Source: Acidobacteriota bacterium
GTDB taxonomy: Bacteria > Acidobacteriota > Terriglobia > 2-12-FULL-54-10
Length of the DNA stretch: 64,000 nucleotides
Direction of reading: 5' to 3'
Assembly: GCA_016191085.1 (NCBI GenBank)
Contig: JACPPJ010000014.1
Coordinates: 1 to 64,000 of the forward strand
This document shows positions 8,891 through 15,868 of this stretch, one piece after another (within the stretch, counting starts at the first letter, position 1; every line of letters starts with the position of its first letter). A program made the position numbers and the translations under genes. The notes under the pieces are model-generated. The model worked only from the letters and a program-made list of their open reading frames with translations. It made no database searches and was not told the origin of the DNA.

Positions 8891-9667
8891 TCAGAACATC
8901 ACCTGCCCGCCATCGACGTTGATGCCTTGGCCGGTGATGCCGCGGGCCTCGTCGCAGGCCAGGAAAACGGTCGCGAAGGCAACTTCCTCGGGTTGGATGA
9001 TGCGTTTCTGCGGGCAATCGGACGCCAAATACTCTTTCGCTTTTTCCGGACTCAGTTTGGTCTTGGCGCTGATGGTGTCAACGGCCTTTTGTGCCATGTC
9101 GGTCTCGACCCAGCCGGGACAAATGGCGTTCACGGTTATTCCCAACGTGGCGGTTTCCAACGCCATGGCGCGCGTTAACCCGAGCACGCCATGTTTGGCC
9201 GCCGAATACGCGCCCGCATAACGGAAGCCGATCTTGGAGGCGGTCGACGCGATATTGATAATCCTCCCCGACTTGCGCGGCAACATGAGTTGTAGCGCCT
9301 GCTGCGAGCACAGAAACGTCCCCGTGAGGTTGATTGCCAGCATCTTGTTCCACAGATCCAGGCTCATGCGGGCGAGCAGTTCGCTCTGGCTTTCGCCGAC
9401 GTTGTTCACAAGAATGTCGAGCTTGCCCCATTTTTCGTTGACTTCGCGGAATAGGGCGGCAACAGATGACGGTTCGGAGATATCGCAGACGACGCCCAAT
9501 GCATCGCGTCCCAACTTCTGAATCTCTTTCACCGTGTCGTCCAGAGTGGTGGCGGTTCTACCCGAGACAGCAACCAGGCATCCCTCAGCGGCTAGCGCCA
9601 GCGCAATGGCTTTTCCGATCCCGCGTCCACCTCCTGTCACAATGGCAGTCTTTCCTTCCAGGCGCAC
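8891..9667 (-). CDS. SDR-family oxidoreductase (3-oxoacyl-ACP/3-hydroxyacyl-CoA reductase-like)
   Basis: A 258-residue NAD(P)-dependent classical short-chain dehydrogenase. It has the cofactor motif TGGGRGIGKA (residues 11-20), NNVG in place of the usual NNAG, catalytic Ser in NIASTAS, and YSAAK (Tyr and Lys). The C-terminus GQGINVDGGQVMF is also typical. It resembles FabG and 3-hydroxyacyl-CoA dehydrogenases of the cyclohexanecarboxyl/hydroxybutyryl type. No fatty-acid genes adjoin it, so the substrate is open; assigning FabG would be over-reading. Confidence 0.88.
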   Translation of the reverse strand: MRLEGKTAIVTGGGRGIGKAIALALAAEGCLVAVSGRTATTLDDTVKEIQKLGRDALGVVCDISEPSSVAALFREVNEKWGKLDILVNNVGESQSELLARMSLDLWNKMLAINLTGTFLCSQQALQLMLPRKSGRIINIASTASKIGFRYAGAYSAAKHGVLGLTRAMALETATLGITVNAICPGWVETDMAQKAVDTISAKTKLSPEKAKEYLASDCPQKRIIQPEEVAFATVFLACDEARGITGQGINVDGGQVMF

Positions 9668-9691
9668 GGGCCCTCCTATGAGTAATGAATT

Positions 9692-9890
9692 AGAGCATTT
9701 TCAAAATAGGTGTAGAGCTGTAAGGGCATGACTTCAGTCATGCCGAGAATGGCACAAAACGATACGGCTTTAGCCGCTGAGGACTTGAACCTCAGGGCCT
9801 AAAGGCCCCTGGTCTGCGCAGTTGCGGCACGGCTGAAGCCGTGCCCTTACGAATCCTTCTCTCTCTCTACAGCAATGTTGAAAATGCTCT
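9692..9890. repeat. 199-bp hairpin-rich interspersed repeat, copy 1
   Basis: The element is bounded by inverted ends (AGAGCATTTTCAA...TGTAGA on the left and its complement on the right). Nested inside are inverted GTAAGGGCA ends and internal palindromes including GGCATGACTTCAGTCATGCC, GGCACGGCTGAAGCCGTGCC and GGGCCTTTAGGCCC. A second copy of almost the same length lies at 39980-40177 in the opposite orientation. No reading frame is present. It behaves like a MITE or a structured REP-type element. The stretch 9891-10223 downstream holds no gene I can see. Confidence 0.85.
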
Positions 9891-10223
9891 GGACCTTCCC
9901 GGACCGGCCATTATGGTGGAAAGTGGCTGATTTGCCAACATGGAGTGACGGTGCTCCACCCGCCCGAGAAATGAATACAGATTCTCACAGTTGAACGTAA
10001 GTACATTCCTGCTCGCAGGAGAGTTCTCGTCATCAATGTCTGCCCTTCCGTATTTGCTCTCAGTTGAGCGAAAATCACATCTGGTAAGAAACGTGCACAG
10101 TCAACCAGCGATTCGACAAAAGTCCTGCGGCCCGCGCCCCACGTGTGTGTCCGGGTGTTGAGCAATAAACCCCGATCCTGCAGCGAGCGGAAAAAAGGTC
10201 GAACATCAAAGGAGGTCCAGGCC

Positions 10224-10898
10224 ATGGACAAGAAGATACCGTCCACTGAAGAGGTGAAATTGGGGATCGAGGAGCTGGAACAACGGATGGCGCCGAGCCA
10301 GCCCCCGGGGCTCCTGAAAAAGACCGTCAAGCATTCACTGGTGCTCGCGCTGCCAATGGTTGTAGTTGCTGTGATGTTCATCTCTCTGGCACACGCTGCG
10401 AGCAGTGTGGTCCATGACCCCAGAGGAGACGTAGGCTCCTCTCCGTCTTATCTGGACATCGCTCATGCTGAGGTCATTGAGCAGCGGGGGAAAGGCACCC
10501 TGTTGTTCATGATGCAGCTCGCGGACGCCATACCCGATGAGCCCTCGCAACCCGACCTCATCTGGCCATTTCATGTGGACACGAACCCGGCGACATTTCC
10601 CGGCGGTCTTTACAATGAATATGTCGTCCGGGTGCGGTGGGTCAACGGTGCATTTGTAGGAGAAGTAGTAGATAGGACACCCCTATTAACAGGCGGCGCT
10701 CCGATTATTACATCAATCCCCTTCCTAATCGCTGGTAGGACGGTCATCGCATCTGTAGAGCTACAACTGCTCGGCAACCCGTCGAGCTTTGGGTGGAATG
10801 CAGCTACTCGGCCCGGGGCCACCGTGCCGTATGTGGACTTTGCCCCCGATGCGGCGAACCAATTTGACTTCAGTACGTTGGCCACTTGGGCACAGTAA
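10224..10898 (+). CDS. Exported or membrane-anchored protein of unknown function
   Basis: A 224-residue protein. Residues 1-30 are polar and contain IEELEQRMAP; similar L-E-[EQ]-R-[IM]-A-P stretches occur at the N-termini of some secreted proteins in other phyla, which is recollection rather than a check. Residues 39-60 (HSLVLALPMVVVAVMFISLA) form a signal peptide or anchor ending in AHAAS. The exported domain starts HDPRGDVGSS, a D-x-x-x-D pattern seen in some carbohydrate-binding-like beta domains. GGAGGT lies 8 bases before the ATG, which fixes the start. It stands alone and its stop is 9 bases before a putative TTAA insertion site. Confidence 0.7.
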   Translation: MDKKIPSTEEVKLGIEELEQRMAPSQPPGLLKKTVKHSLVLALPMVVVAVMFISLAHAASSVVHDPRGDVGSSPSYLDIAHAEVIEQRGKGTLLFMMQLADAIPDEPSQPDLIWPFHVDTNPATFPGGLYNEYVVRVRWVNGAFVGEVVDRTPLLTGGAPIITSIPFLIAGRTVIASVELQLLGNPSSFGWNAATRPGATVPYVDFAPDAANQFDFSTLATWAQ

Positions 10899-10906
10899 GA
10901 CGTAAC

Positions 10907-11148
10907 TTAAGGGGTGCCCCACACGTGCTTGCACGTGTGGGATCTTGTCTGGAATGTAACGATCATTGTCTGTCTCGAAACCGTTGTGTGTCCTCAAGTC
11001 CGGGTCTTTTGCATGTTCAGGAGCTTATGAACGTCACAAAGTGCAGGTCGCTCGCGCCATAAATCCGGCGAAAGTTGTGCGGCATGGCGTGGATTGTATC
11101 TCTGATTCTGCGAAAATCCCACACGTGCACGCACGGCACCCACCTTAA
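10907..11148. mobile_element. Candidate non-autonomous element (MITE) flanked by TTAA
   Basis: Positions 10911-11144 are bounded by imperfect inverted ends: GGGGTGCC...GCACGTGTGGGAT.TT on the left, and its complement ending GGCACCCACC on the right. The tetranucleotide TTAA lies directly outside each end (10907-10910 and 11145-11148), like a target-site duplication. The left end also folds on itself (CCCACACGTG CTTG CACGTGTGGG). No transposase frame is inside. TTAA is short and the inverted ends are imperfect, so chance is possible. Confidence 0.45.
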
Positions 11149-11247
11149 CTAGGCTACCCGCCGTTTCCGTTCAATTGCGATTCTTGGGCGGTCGCGGTGG
11201 TGAGTTTGAGCGGCGTAAAGCAGACAATCGCGGCCTAGAAAATCAAA

Positions 11248-11269
11248 GGGCTGGCGACGCCGCCAGCCC
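11248..11269 (-). terminator. GC-rich hairpin, terminator-like on the minus strand
   Basis: GGGCTGGCG (11248-11256) pairs perfectly with CGCCAGCCC (11261-11269) over a 4-base loop. Read on the minus strand it is followed by TTTGATTTTC, like an intrinsic terminator, although no minus-strand gene lies directly upstream. The rest of 11149-11490 holds no gene; a TATAAT at 11446-11451 may be the -10 box of the following gene but lacks a well-spaced -35 box. Confidence 0.35.
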
Positions 11270-11490
11270 CGGGAAGCTCAAACTGAGGTTCGTCCCCCCG
11301 GCGTTCCCCAATCCGATAATTCCCCTTTGACGGCTCTAGCATACGATGCCGGTTCAAACACCCACAATAGGACAAAAGTACTGTTTTTGTTTTGGGACCC
11401 CCGAACTACCCGCGTTGATTCGACGAAGGTTTAGGGGCGGCAGTATATAATGAAACGAGTGCTCGAGACCGAGTATTGGAGTTCCTGGCA

Positions 11491-12246
11491 ATGGCGCCAC
11501 GGCGCAAAAAATGTCTGATCTTTGATGCGGACGACACGCTGTGGGAGAATAACATCTACTTCGAGGCGGCCATCGAGGAGTTCCTGGACCTCACCGCCGA
11601 TTTGATTGGTCCCACCAGCACGGTAGCGCCGCATCGTGAAGCGGTTCTGGATATCCTGCGGGAAATTGAAATAGAAAGCATCCCACGCTGCGGCTACGGC
11701 AGTTGCCACTTCGTGAACTCTCTCAGAGAAACATTCCGTCACCTGTATACGGGGACGGATGGGATAGAGTATCTCCGCGGAATCGACGGCATCGAGGAAC
11801 GGCTGATTAACCACCCCATGGTTCTGATGCCCGACGTTGCGCCCACGCTTGAAGCGCTGCGCAGAAGTTATCGTCTGCTGGTGTTCACGAAGGGAGACCA
11901 GGAGGAGCAGGCAGGTAAGGTAGAACGCTCCGGATTGAAGCACTATTTCGATGAAGTGGAAATCACGCGGGAGAAACACATTGACGCTTACCATGAACTG
12001 GTCGAGCGTCACATTCTGGACCGCGATTGCACTATCATGATCGGCAACAGCCCGCGGTCGGACATCCTGCCCGCGTTGGATGCAGGTTTGTGGGCCGTGT
12101 TTGTCCCCCACACGCACACGTGGGACTTCGAGCATGAAGCGGAGCGGCTGCGCCTGGTCATGAAAGTCGAGCCTCACCCGCGCTTGTTGGTGGCGCAATC
12201 GCTCAGCGAAATACCATCACTGCTCGCCAGAGTTTTTCCCCATTGA
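11491..12246 (+). CDS. HAD-superfamily hydrolase
   Basis: A 251-residue phosphatase-like protein. Motif I FDADDTLW (residues 10-17) supplies the nucleophile Asp and the general acid; motif II is VFTKGD (Thr); motif III is the Lys in the REKHIDAY region; motif IV is GNSPRSDILPAL. The cap lies between motifs I and II. The C-terminal VPHTHTWDFEHE is typical of a group of uncharacterised HAD proteins in soil bacteria. The ATG at 11491 has GGAG 9 bases upstream; an in-frame TTG at 11476 is less likely. No adjacent gene points to the substrate. Confidence 0.88.
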   Translation: MAPRRKKCLIFDADDTLWENNIYFEAAIEEFLDLTADLIGPTSTVAPHREAVLDILREIEIESIPRCGYGSCHFVNSLRETFRHLYTGTDGIEYLRGIDGIEERLINHPMVLMPDVAPTLEALRRSYRLLVFTKGDQEEQAGKVERSGLKHYFDEVEITREKHIDAYHELVERHILDRDCTIMIGNSPRSDILPALDAGLWAVFVPHTHTWDFEHEAERLRLVMKVEPHPRLLVAQSLSEIPSLLARVFPH

Positions 12247-12265
12247 TTCCAAATTCCGGAATCAA
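12244..12265. terminator. Small hairpin between convergent genes
   Basis: TTGATTCC (12244-12251) pairs with GGAATCAA (12258-12265) across a 7-base loop, starting at the stop codon of the HAD gene and lying before the end of the convergent hemerythrin gene. There is no U tract, so it is a weak terminator candidate. Confidence 0.3.
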
Positions 12266-12289
12266 CAAACGAACAGATGCATCCTACGT

Positions 12290-12775
12290 CTACCTATTCT
12301 CACCACCAAGTTCCACCATCGCGGCAGCCAGGCGCTTTTGCTCTTCAGTGGAAACCATGCCATCAATCAACTTGAGCAGATGGTCTTCCTCATCAATTAT
12401 GTGCGTCTCCACGGCGTCGTGAAACTCGATGCCGAGCCGGTACAGCTCGCCGATATCGCGCTGCGATAGGGATTGCACTTCGCCTAAGCCCGCAAGCATC
12501 TCTTCGAGAGCATGCTCGGTTTCACGCACCACCGCGTGCTCCTCATCCATTTGTGCCAGCACTTGCGGGGCGTGCGCGCGGACGCTGGGATAGAAGACCT
12601 TTTCTTCTTTGTCGAAATGAGTTCTAGAGAGTTTTTGTATTGCCTCAAACTCCCGGCGAATGTCGCTGACGCGCTCTGCCGTGAGGTGCTTCAGGGCATC
12701 CAGCATCGCGTCCAGGTGGATTTCGAATACCCGATGATCAGCCCGGAGAAGATCAGAGGCTGGAGCATCACTCAT
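12290..12775 (-). CDS. Hemerythrin HHE-domain protein
   Basis: A 161-residue four-helix protein likely to bind a di-iron centre. Ligand candidates are the His residues in LLRADHRVFEIHLD, HFDKEEKVFYP, MDEEHAVV, IEFHDAVETHIIDEEDHL. These give the H...HxxxE...H...HxxxxE spacing of cation-binding HHE proteins, which act in oxygen or NO sensing or iron handling. Its start ATG overlaps the nusB stop by 8 bases (ATGAGTGA), so the two are translationally coupled. A longer frame to 12916 reads through nusB and was rejected. Confidence 0.88.
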   Translation of the reverse strand: MSDAPASDLLRADHRVFEIHLDAMLDALKHLTAERVSDIRREFEAIQKLSRTHFDKEEKVFYPSVRAHAPQVLAQMDEEHAVVRETEHALEEMLAGLGEVQSLSQRDIGELYRLGIEFHDAVETHIIDEEDHLLKLIDGMVSTEEQKRLAAAMVELGGENR

Positions 12776-13289
12776 GCGTCGCGCCCGTTCCCCTGCCATC
12801 CTGTAGCAAATTGGAGCCGCCGGCCTCCACGTCTTTGCGGATCTGGTCAAGCAACCCGTTGATAAACCCCACCGACTCCTCTTCGCTGAATTTCCGAGCG
12901 ATCTCCAGTGCCTCATTAATGACCACGACGGGCGGCGTTTCAGGACAATGAGTCAGCTCGTAGATTCCGAGGCGCAGGATGTTGCGATCCACGGCAGCCA
13001 TGCGCTCCAGTCGCCAGTGTTCAGCATGGCGGCGAATAACGGCATCAATCTCGTCAGCGGCAGCGGCTGTGCCGGCGAACAGTTCGTTTGCGAACGATTG
13101 CAGGGATTCGTCCTGCTCTTCTTTGGGCGGCGGCAGAGGTTCTTTCTTGAGATTCCACGGCGACTCGCGTATGCCGCGCCGCCAGTTGCCCCAGAACAGC
13201 TCGACTACTTTTTCAGGAGAGTCCTTGCTGAGATCCCACTGAAACAGCATCTGCATGGCTCGCTCGCGGGCTCGTCGTCTTGAAGCCAT
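12768..13289 (-). CDS. nusB: Transcription antitermination factor NusB
   Basis: A 173-residue all-helical protein that binds boxA RNA with NusE (S10) for rRNA antitermination. It begins MASRRRARERAMQMLFQWD (Arg-rich RNA-binding start) and contains VDRNILRLGIYEL, PPVVVINEALEIARKF and VGFINGLLDQIRKD, all classic NusB. The ATG at 13289 has GAGGTG 9-10 bases upstream. RibH lies 267 bases upstream, the usual bacterial order, but here the gap holds a palindromic repeat. The C-terminus overlaps the hemerythrin start. Confidence 0.96.
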   Translation of the reverse strand: MASRRRARERAMQMLFQWDLSKDSPEKVVELFWGNWRRGIRESPWNLKKEPLPPPKEEQDESLQSFANELFAGTAAAADEIDAVIRRHAEHWRLERMAAVDRNILRLGIYELTHCPETPPVVVINEALEIARKFSEEESVGFINGLLDQIRKDVEAGGSNLLQDGRGTGATHE

Positions 13290-13362
13290 AGGCGATTCCA
13301 CCTCAAATACTGTTTAGTGCAAAGAGCATCAACTGGGGAATGAACGAAAACTTCAGAAGCGT

Positions 13363-13529
13363 GTAAGGGCACGGTTTCAACCGTGCCGAATTAATCTCAA
13401 TAACACTCGGTCAGCCGCTGGGAGATTGGTCCCGGCCTACTCGTGAATCGCGACGAGAAGCATCCCCCAGGGGCTAAAGCCCGGATCTGTGCTATCGCTT
13501 TCCGGCACGGTTAAAACCGTGCCCCTTCC
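13363..13529. repeat. Palindromic repeat related to the 199-bp family (copy 3)
   Basis: It starts GTAAGGGC and contains GCACGGTTTCAACCGTGC (13369-13386); the opposite end carries GGCACGGTTAAAACCGTGCC (13504-13523) followed by CCTTCCGG. A middle hairpin CAGGGGCTAAAGCCC matches the internal palindrome type of the 199-bp repeats. It fills most of the ribH-nusB gap. Confidence 0.7.
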
Positions 13530-13556
13530 GGAGCCGCGACAGCGATTACAAGACCT

Positions 13557-14111
13557 CTAACGCCGTGACTTGCGGGACGCGACTGCGGAAAGCTGCTGAA
13601 TCTTCTTCAAGAGATTTGCCATTTCGATGGCCGTGGTGGCGGCTTCAAATCCTTTATTGCCGGACTTCAAACCTGCACGATCCACCGCCTGATCTAGGTT
13701 CTCGACAGTCAGCACTCCGAATGAGATCGGAACACCGCTGCCCAGCGATGCGGTGGCGATACCTTTCGACGCCTCATTGCACACGTGCTCGAAGTGTGTT
13801 GTTTCGCCTCGAATCACTGTGCCCAGGCAAACGATCGCATCGTATACTCCTGTCTGCGCGAGTTTTTGCGCCGTTAGCGGCAGTTCCAATGCTCCCGGGA
13901 CGCGCACGACGTCCACCGCGTCCGCCGAAGCTCCTGAGCGGTTTAGAGCATCGAGAGCCCCGCTGAGCAGGCGTTCTGTAATGAAGGAGTTGAAGCGGCT
14001 TGTCACCACGGCAAAGCGCAACCCGCTGGCGGTTAGCTCACCTTGAATTTCCCGAAATGACTTCTTCCCGTTCCCCGTTTCAGCCATAAATGAATTCAAT
14101 TTTGCTTTCAT
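13557..14111 (-). CDS. ribH: 6,7-dimethyl-8-ribityllumazine synthase
   Basis: A 184-residue enzyme condensing 5-amino-6-ribitylaminouracil with 3,4-dihydroxybutanone phosphate in riboflavin synthesis; it usually assembles into pentamers or icosahedra. Signatures are [43 protein letters not shown] (catalytic His) and [15 protein letters not shown]. The ATG at 14111 shares one base with the crotonase stop (TGATG), supporting translational coupling and the longer start; an in-frame ATG at 14087 is also possible. No other rib genes are in the window. Confidence 0.96.
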   Translation of the reverse strand: MKAKLNSFMAETGNGKKSFREIQGELTASGLRFAVVTSRFNSFITERLLSGALDALNRSGASADAVDVVRVPGALELPLTAQKLAQTGVYDAIVCLGTVIRGETTHFEHVCNEASKGIATASLGSGVPISFGVLTVENLDQAVDRAGLKSGNKGFEAATTAIEMANLLKKIQQLSAVASRKSRR

Positions 14112-14893
14112 CAGTGTCCCGCGAAGCGAGCGGGCCGTTTTTCCAGGAAGGCACGCGTGCCTTCCTTCATGTCTTCGGTTGCAAAGCTGATGCCGAAAAG
14201 CGTGCCTTCCAGGTGCAGTCCTTCTTCGAGCGGCACGTTCAGTCCGCGATTAACGGCCTCAATAGAATACTGCACCGCCAGCGGCCCGTTCGCAATGATC
14301 TTCTTCGCGATTGCCTCCGCCGTCGCCAGAAGCTGATCCGGCGCCACCACCTGATTCACAAGTCCCCAGCGCAGAGCGTCCTCGGCATTCAGCGGATCGC
14401 CGGTCAGGATCATCTGCAGCGCCATACCTTTGCCGATAAGGCGAGGCAGGCGCTGGCTGCCGCCGTAACCGGGAATAATGCCGAGCTTCACTTCCGGCTG
14501 GCCCAGCTTGGCGTTCTGGCTGGCGATGCGCATGGTGCACGACAGCGCCAGTTCGCAACCTCCGCCAAGCGCGAATCCGTTGACGGCGGCGATGGTCGGC
14601 TTCCCCAGATTCTCGATACGGCTGAAGACGGCTTGGCCGCGCAGCGCGCACTCCATCGCCTGCCTGGGCGAATATCCGGCGAGTTCATTGATGTCCGCTC
14701 CAGCGATGAACGCTTTTTCGCCAGCGCCGGTCAGGATGATCACTCGCGCCTCGGAGTCGTTTTTCAGCCCGCTGAAGCAGGCATCCAGTTCGGCCACTGT
14801 CTTTTCATTCAGCGCATTCATGACCTTCGGGCGGTTCACCGTTACGAATGCAATCTGGTCGCGTTTTTCCAATAATAAGTTCTCGTATGACAT
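14111..14893 (-). CDS. Enoyl-CoA hydratase (crotonase family)
   Basis: A 260-residue crotonase-fold enzyme hydrating 2-enoyl-CoA, probably crotonyl-CoA. It has the oxyanion-hole motif [11 protein letters not shown] (residues about 60-70), [18 protein letters not shown], and the catalytic Glu pair in [17 protein letters not shown]. The C-terminal [15 protein letters not shown] is the family end. It lies between a 3-hydroxybutyryl-CoA dehydrogenase and ribH on the same strand, so the first two give consecutive steps acetoacetyl-CoA, 3-hydroxybutyryl-CoA, crotonyl-CoA. The direction (oxidation or synthesis) cannot be told from sequence. Confidence 0.93.
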   Translation of the reverse strand: MSYENLLLEKRDQIAFVTVNRPKVMNALNEKTVAELDACFSGLKNDSEARVIILTGAGEKAFIAGADINELAGYSPRQAMECALRGQAVFSRIENLGKPTIAAVNGFALGGGCELALSCTMRIASQNAKLGQPEVKLGIIPGYGGSQRLPRLIGKGMALQMILTGDPLNAEDALRWGLVNQVVAPDQLLATAEAIAKKIIANGPLAVQYSIEAVNRGLNVPLEEGLHLEGTLFGISFATEDMKEGTRAFLEKRPARFAGH

Positions 14894-14947
14894 GTGCGTC
14901 CTTTCGAAGAGATACCCGCCGTGGTATTCCCCGCCCGCGAATCCGGA

Positions 14948-15838
14948 CTATCGCTTCAGGTGCTCCATCACTTTGGGATTGTTCGGGTCGGCGTAATCGT
15001 AAAATCCCTTGCCCGTTTTGCGCCCATGCCATCCGGCCACCACCATGCGCTTCAGCAACCCTGGAGGCGCGAAGCGCGGTTCCTTGAATTCGTCGAACAG
15101 GATGTTGGCGATGTAGTACGTAGTATCGAGTCCCACGAAATCCAGCAAAATGAACGGACCCATCGGGTGCCCACAGCCGAGCTTCATGGATTTATCAATG
15201 TCTTCTATCGACCCTACGCCTTCCTCGAACGCGCGGATGGCATCCAGCAGATAGGGAACCAACACTCGGTTCACGATAAAGCCTGGCCGGTCCGAGGTAC
15301 GCACGGGCTGCTTGCCGAGTTTCTTCACGAAGTCGATCGCGGTCTCGTAGACGGTCTGGTCTGTTGCGATGGTTTTGATGACCTCCACTAGTTGCATGAT
15401 GGGGACCGGATTCATGAAGTGAACGCCGACGAAGCGCTCCGGTCGGCTGGTGGCGACCATCATGTCCGTGATTGATACCGATGATGTGTTGCTGGCTAGA
15501 ATGGCGTCCTTTTTGACAATGGAGTCTAGCGAGCGCCACATCCGGTTTTTCTCTTCCACTTTTTCAATAATGGCTTCGATGATGATGTCGCAATTCTTTA
15601 AATCCTCAATCTTCGTCGTACCGTGGAGCCGCCCCTGAATAGCGGCCTTTTCATCGCTCTTAAGCGAGCCCTTCTGAACGAGCTTGTCGACTCTTTGCGA
15701 GATATTGCCAAGCCCCCGGTCCAGCAACTCCTTGTTTACCTCCAAGATTGTAACCGGGTACCCTGATGCCGCCGCTACTTGAGCAATCCCCGAGCCCATC
15801 AATCCGCATCCCAGAACACCTACTTCACGTATCTCCAT
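14948..15838 (-). CDS. 3-hydroxybutyryl-CoA dehydrogenase
   Basis: A 296-residue NAD(P)-dependent 3-hydroxyacyl-CoA dehydrogenase. It has the Rossmann motif GVLGCGLMGSGIAQVAA (residues 7-23), the Ser in ASNTSSVSI, catalytic His in GVHFMNPVP, and the C-terminal domain with DRPGFIVNRVLVPYLLDAIRAFEEG and GKGFYDY. Length matches PaaH/Hbd monofunctional enzymes. It sits 54 bases upstream of the crotonase gene and completes a two-step module with it. Confidence 0.94.
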   Translation of the reverse strand: MEIREVGVLGCGLMGSGIAQVAAASGYPVTILEVNKELLDRGLGNISQRVDKLVQKGSLKSDEKAAIQGRLHGTTKIEDLKNCDIIIEAIIEKVEEKNRMWRSLDSIVKKDAILASNTSSVSITDMMVATSRPERFVGVHFMNPVPIMQLVEVIKTIATDQTVYETAIDFVKKLGKQPVRTSDRPGFIVNRVLVPYLLDAIRAFEEGVGSIEDIDKSMKLGCGHPMGPFILLDFVGLDTTYYIANILFDEFKEPRFAPPGLLKRMVVAGWHGRKTGKGFYDYADPNNPKVMEHLKR

Positions 15839-15868
15839 GGCAGTATCCTCTCATGAGTTCTTTCCGCA

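Noticed and set aside
9720..9850. CRISPR-like array in the palindromic region
   Set aside because: The palindromes are nested inverted repeats, not evenly spaced direct repeats with unique spacers, and no cas genes are present.
11446..11451. TATAAT as a confident promoter of the HAD hydrolase gene
   Set aside because: The nearest TTGATT is about 25 bases upstream, too far for a standard sigma70 promoter.
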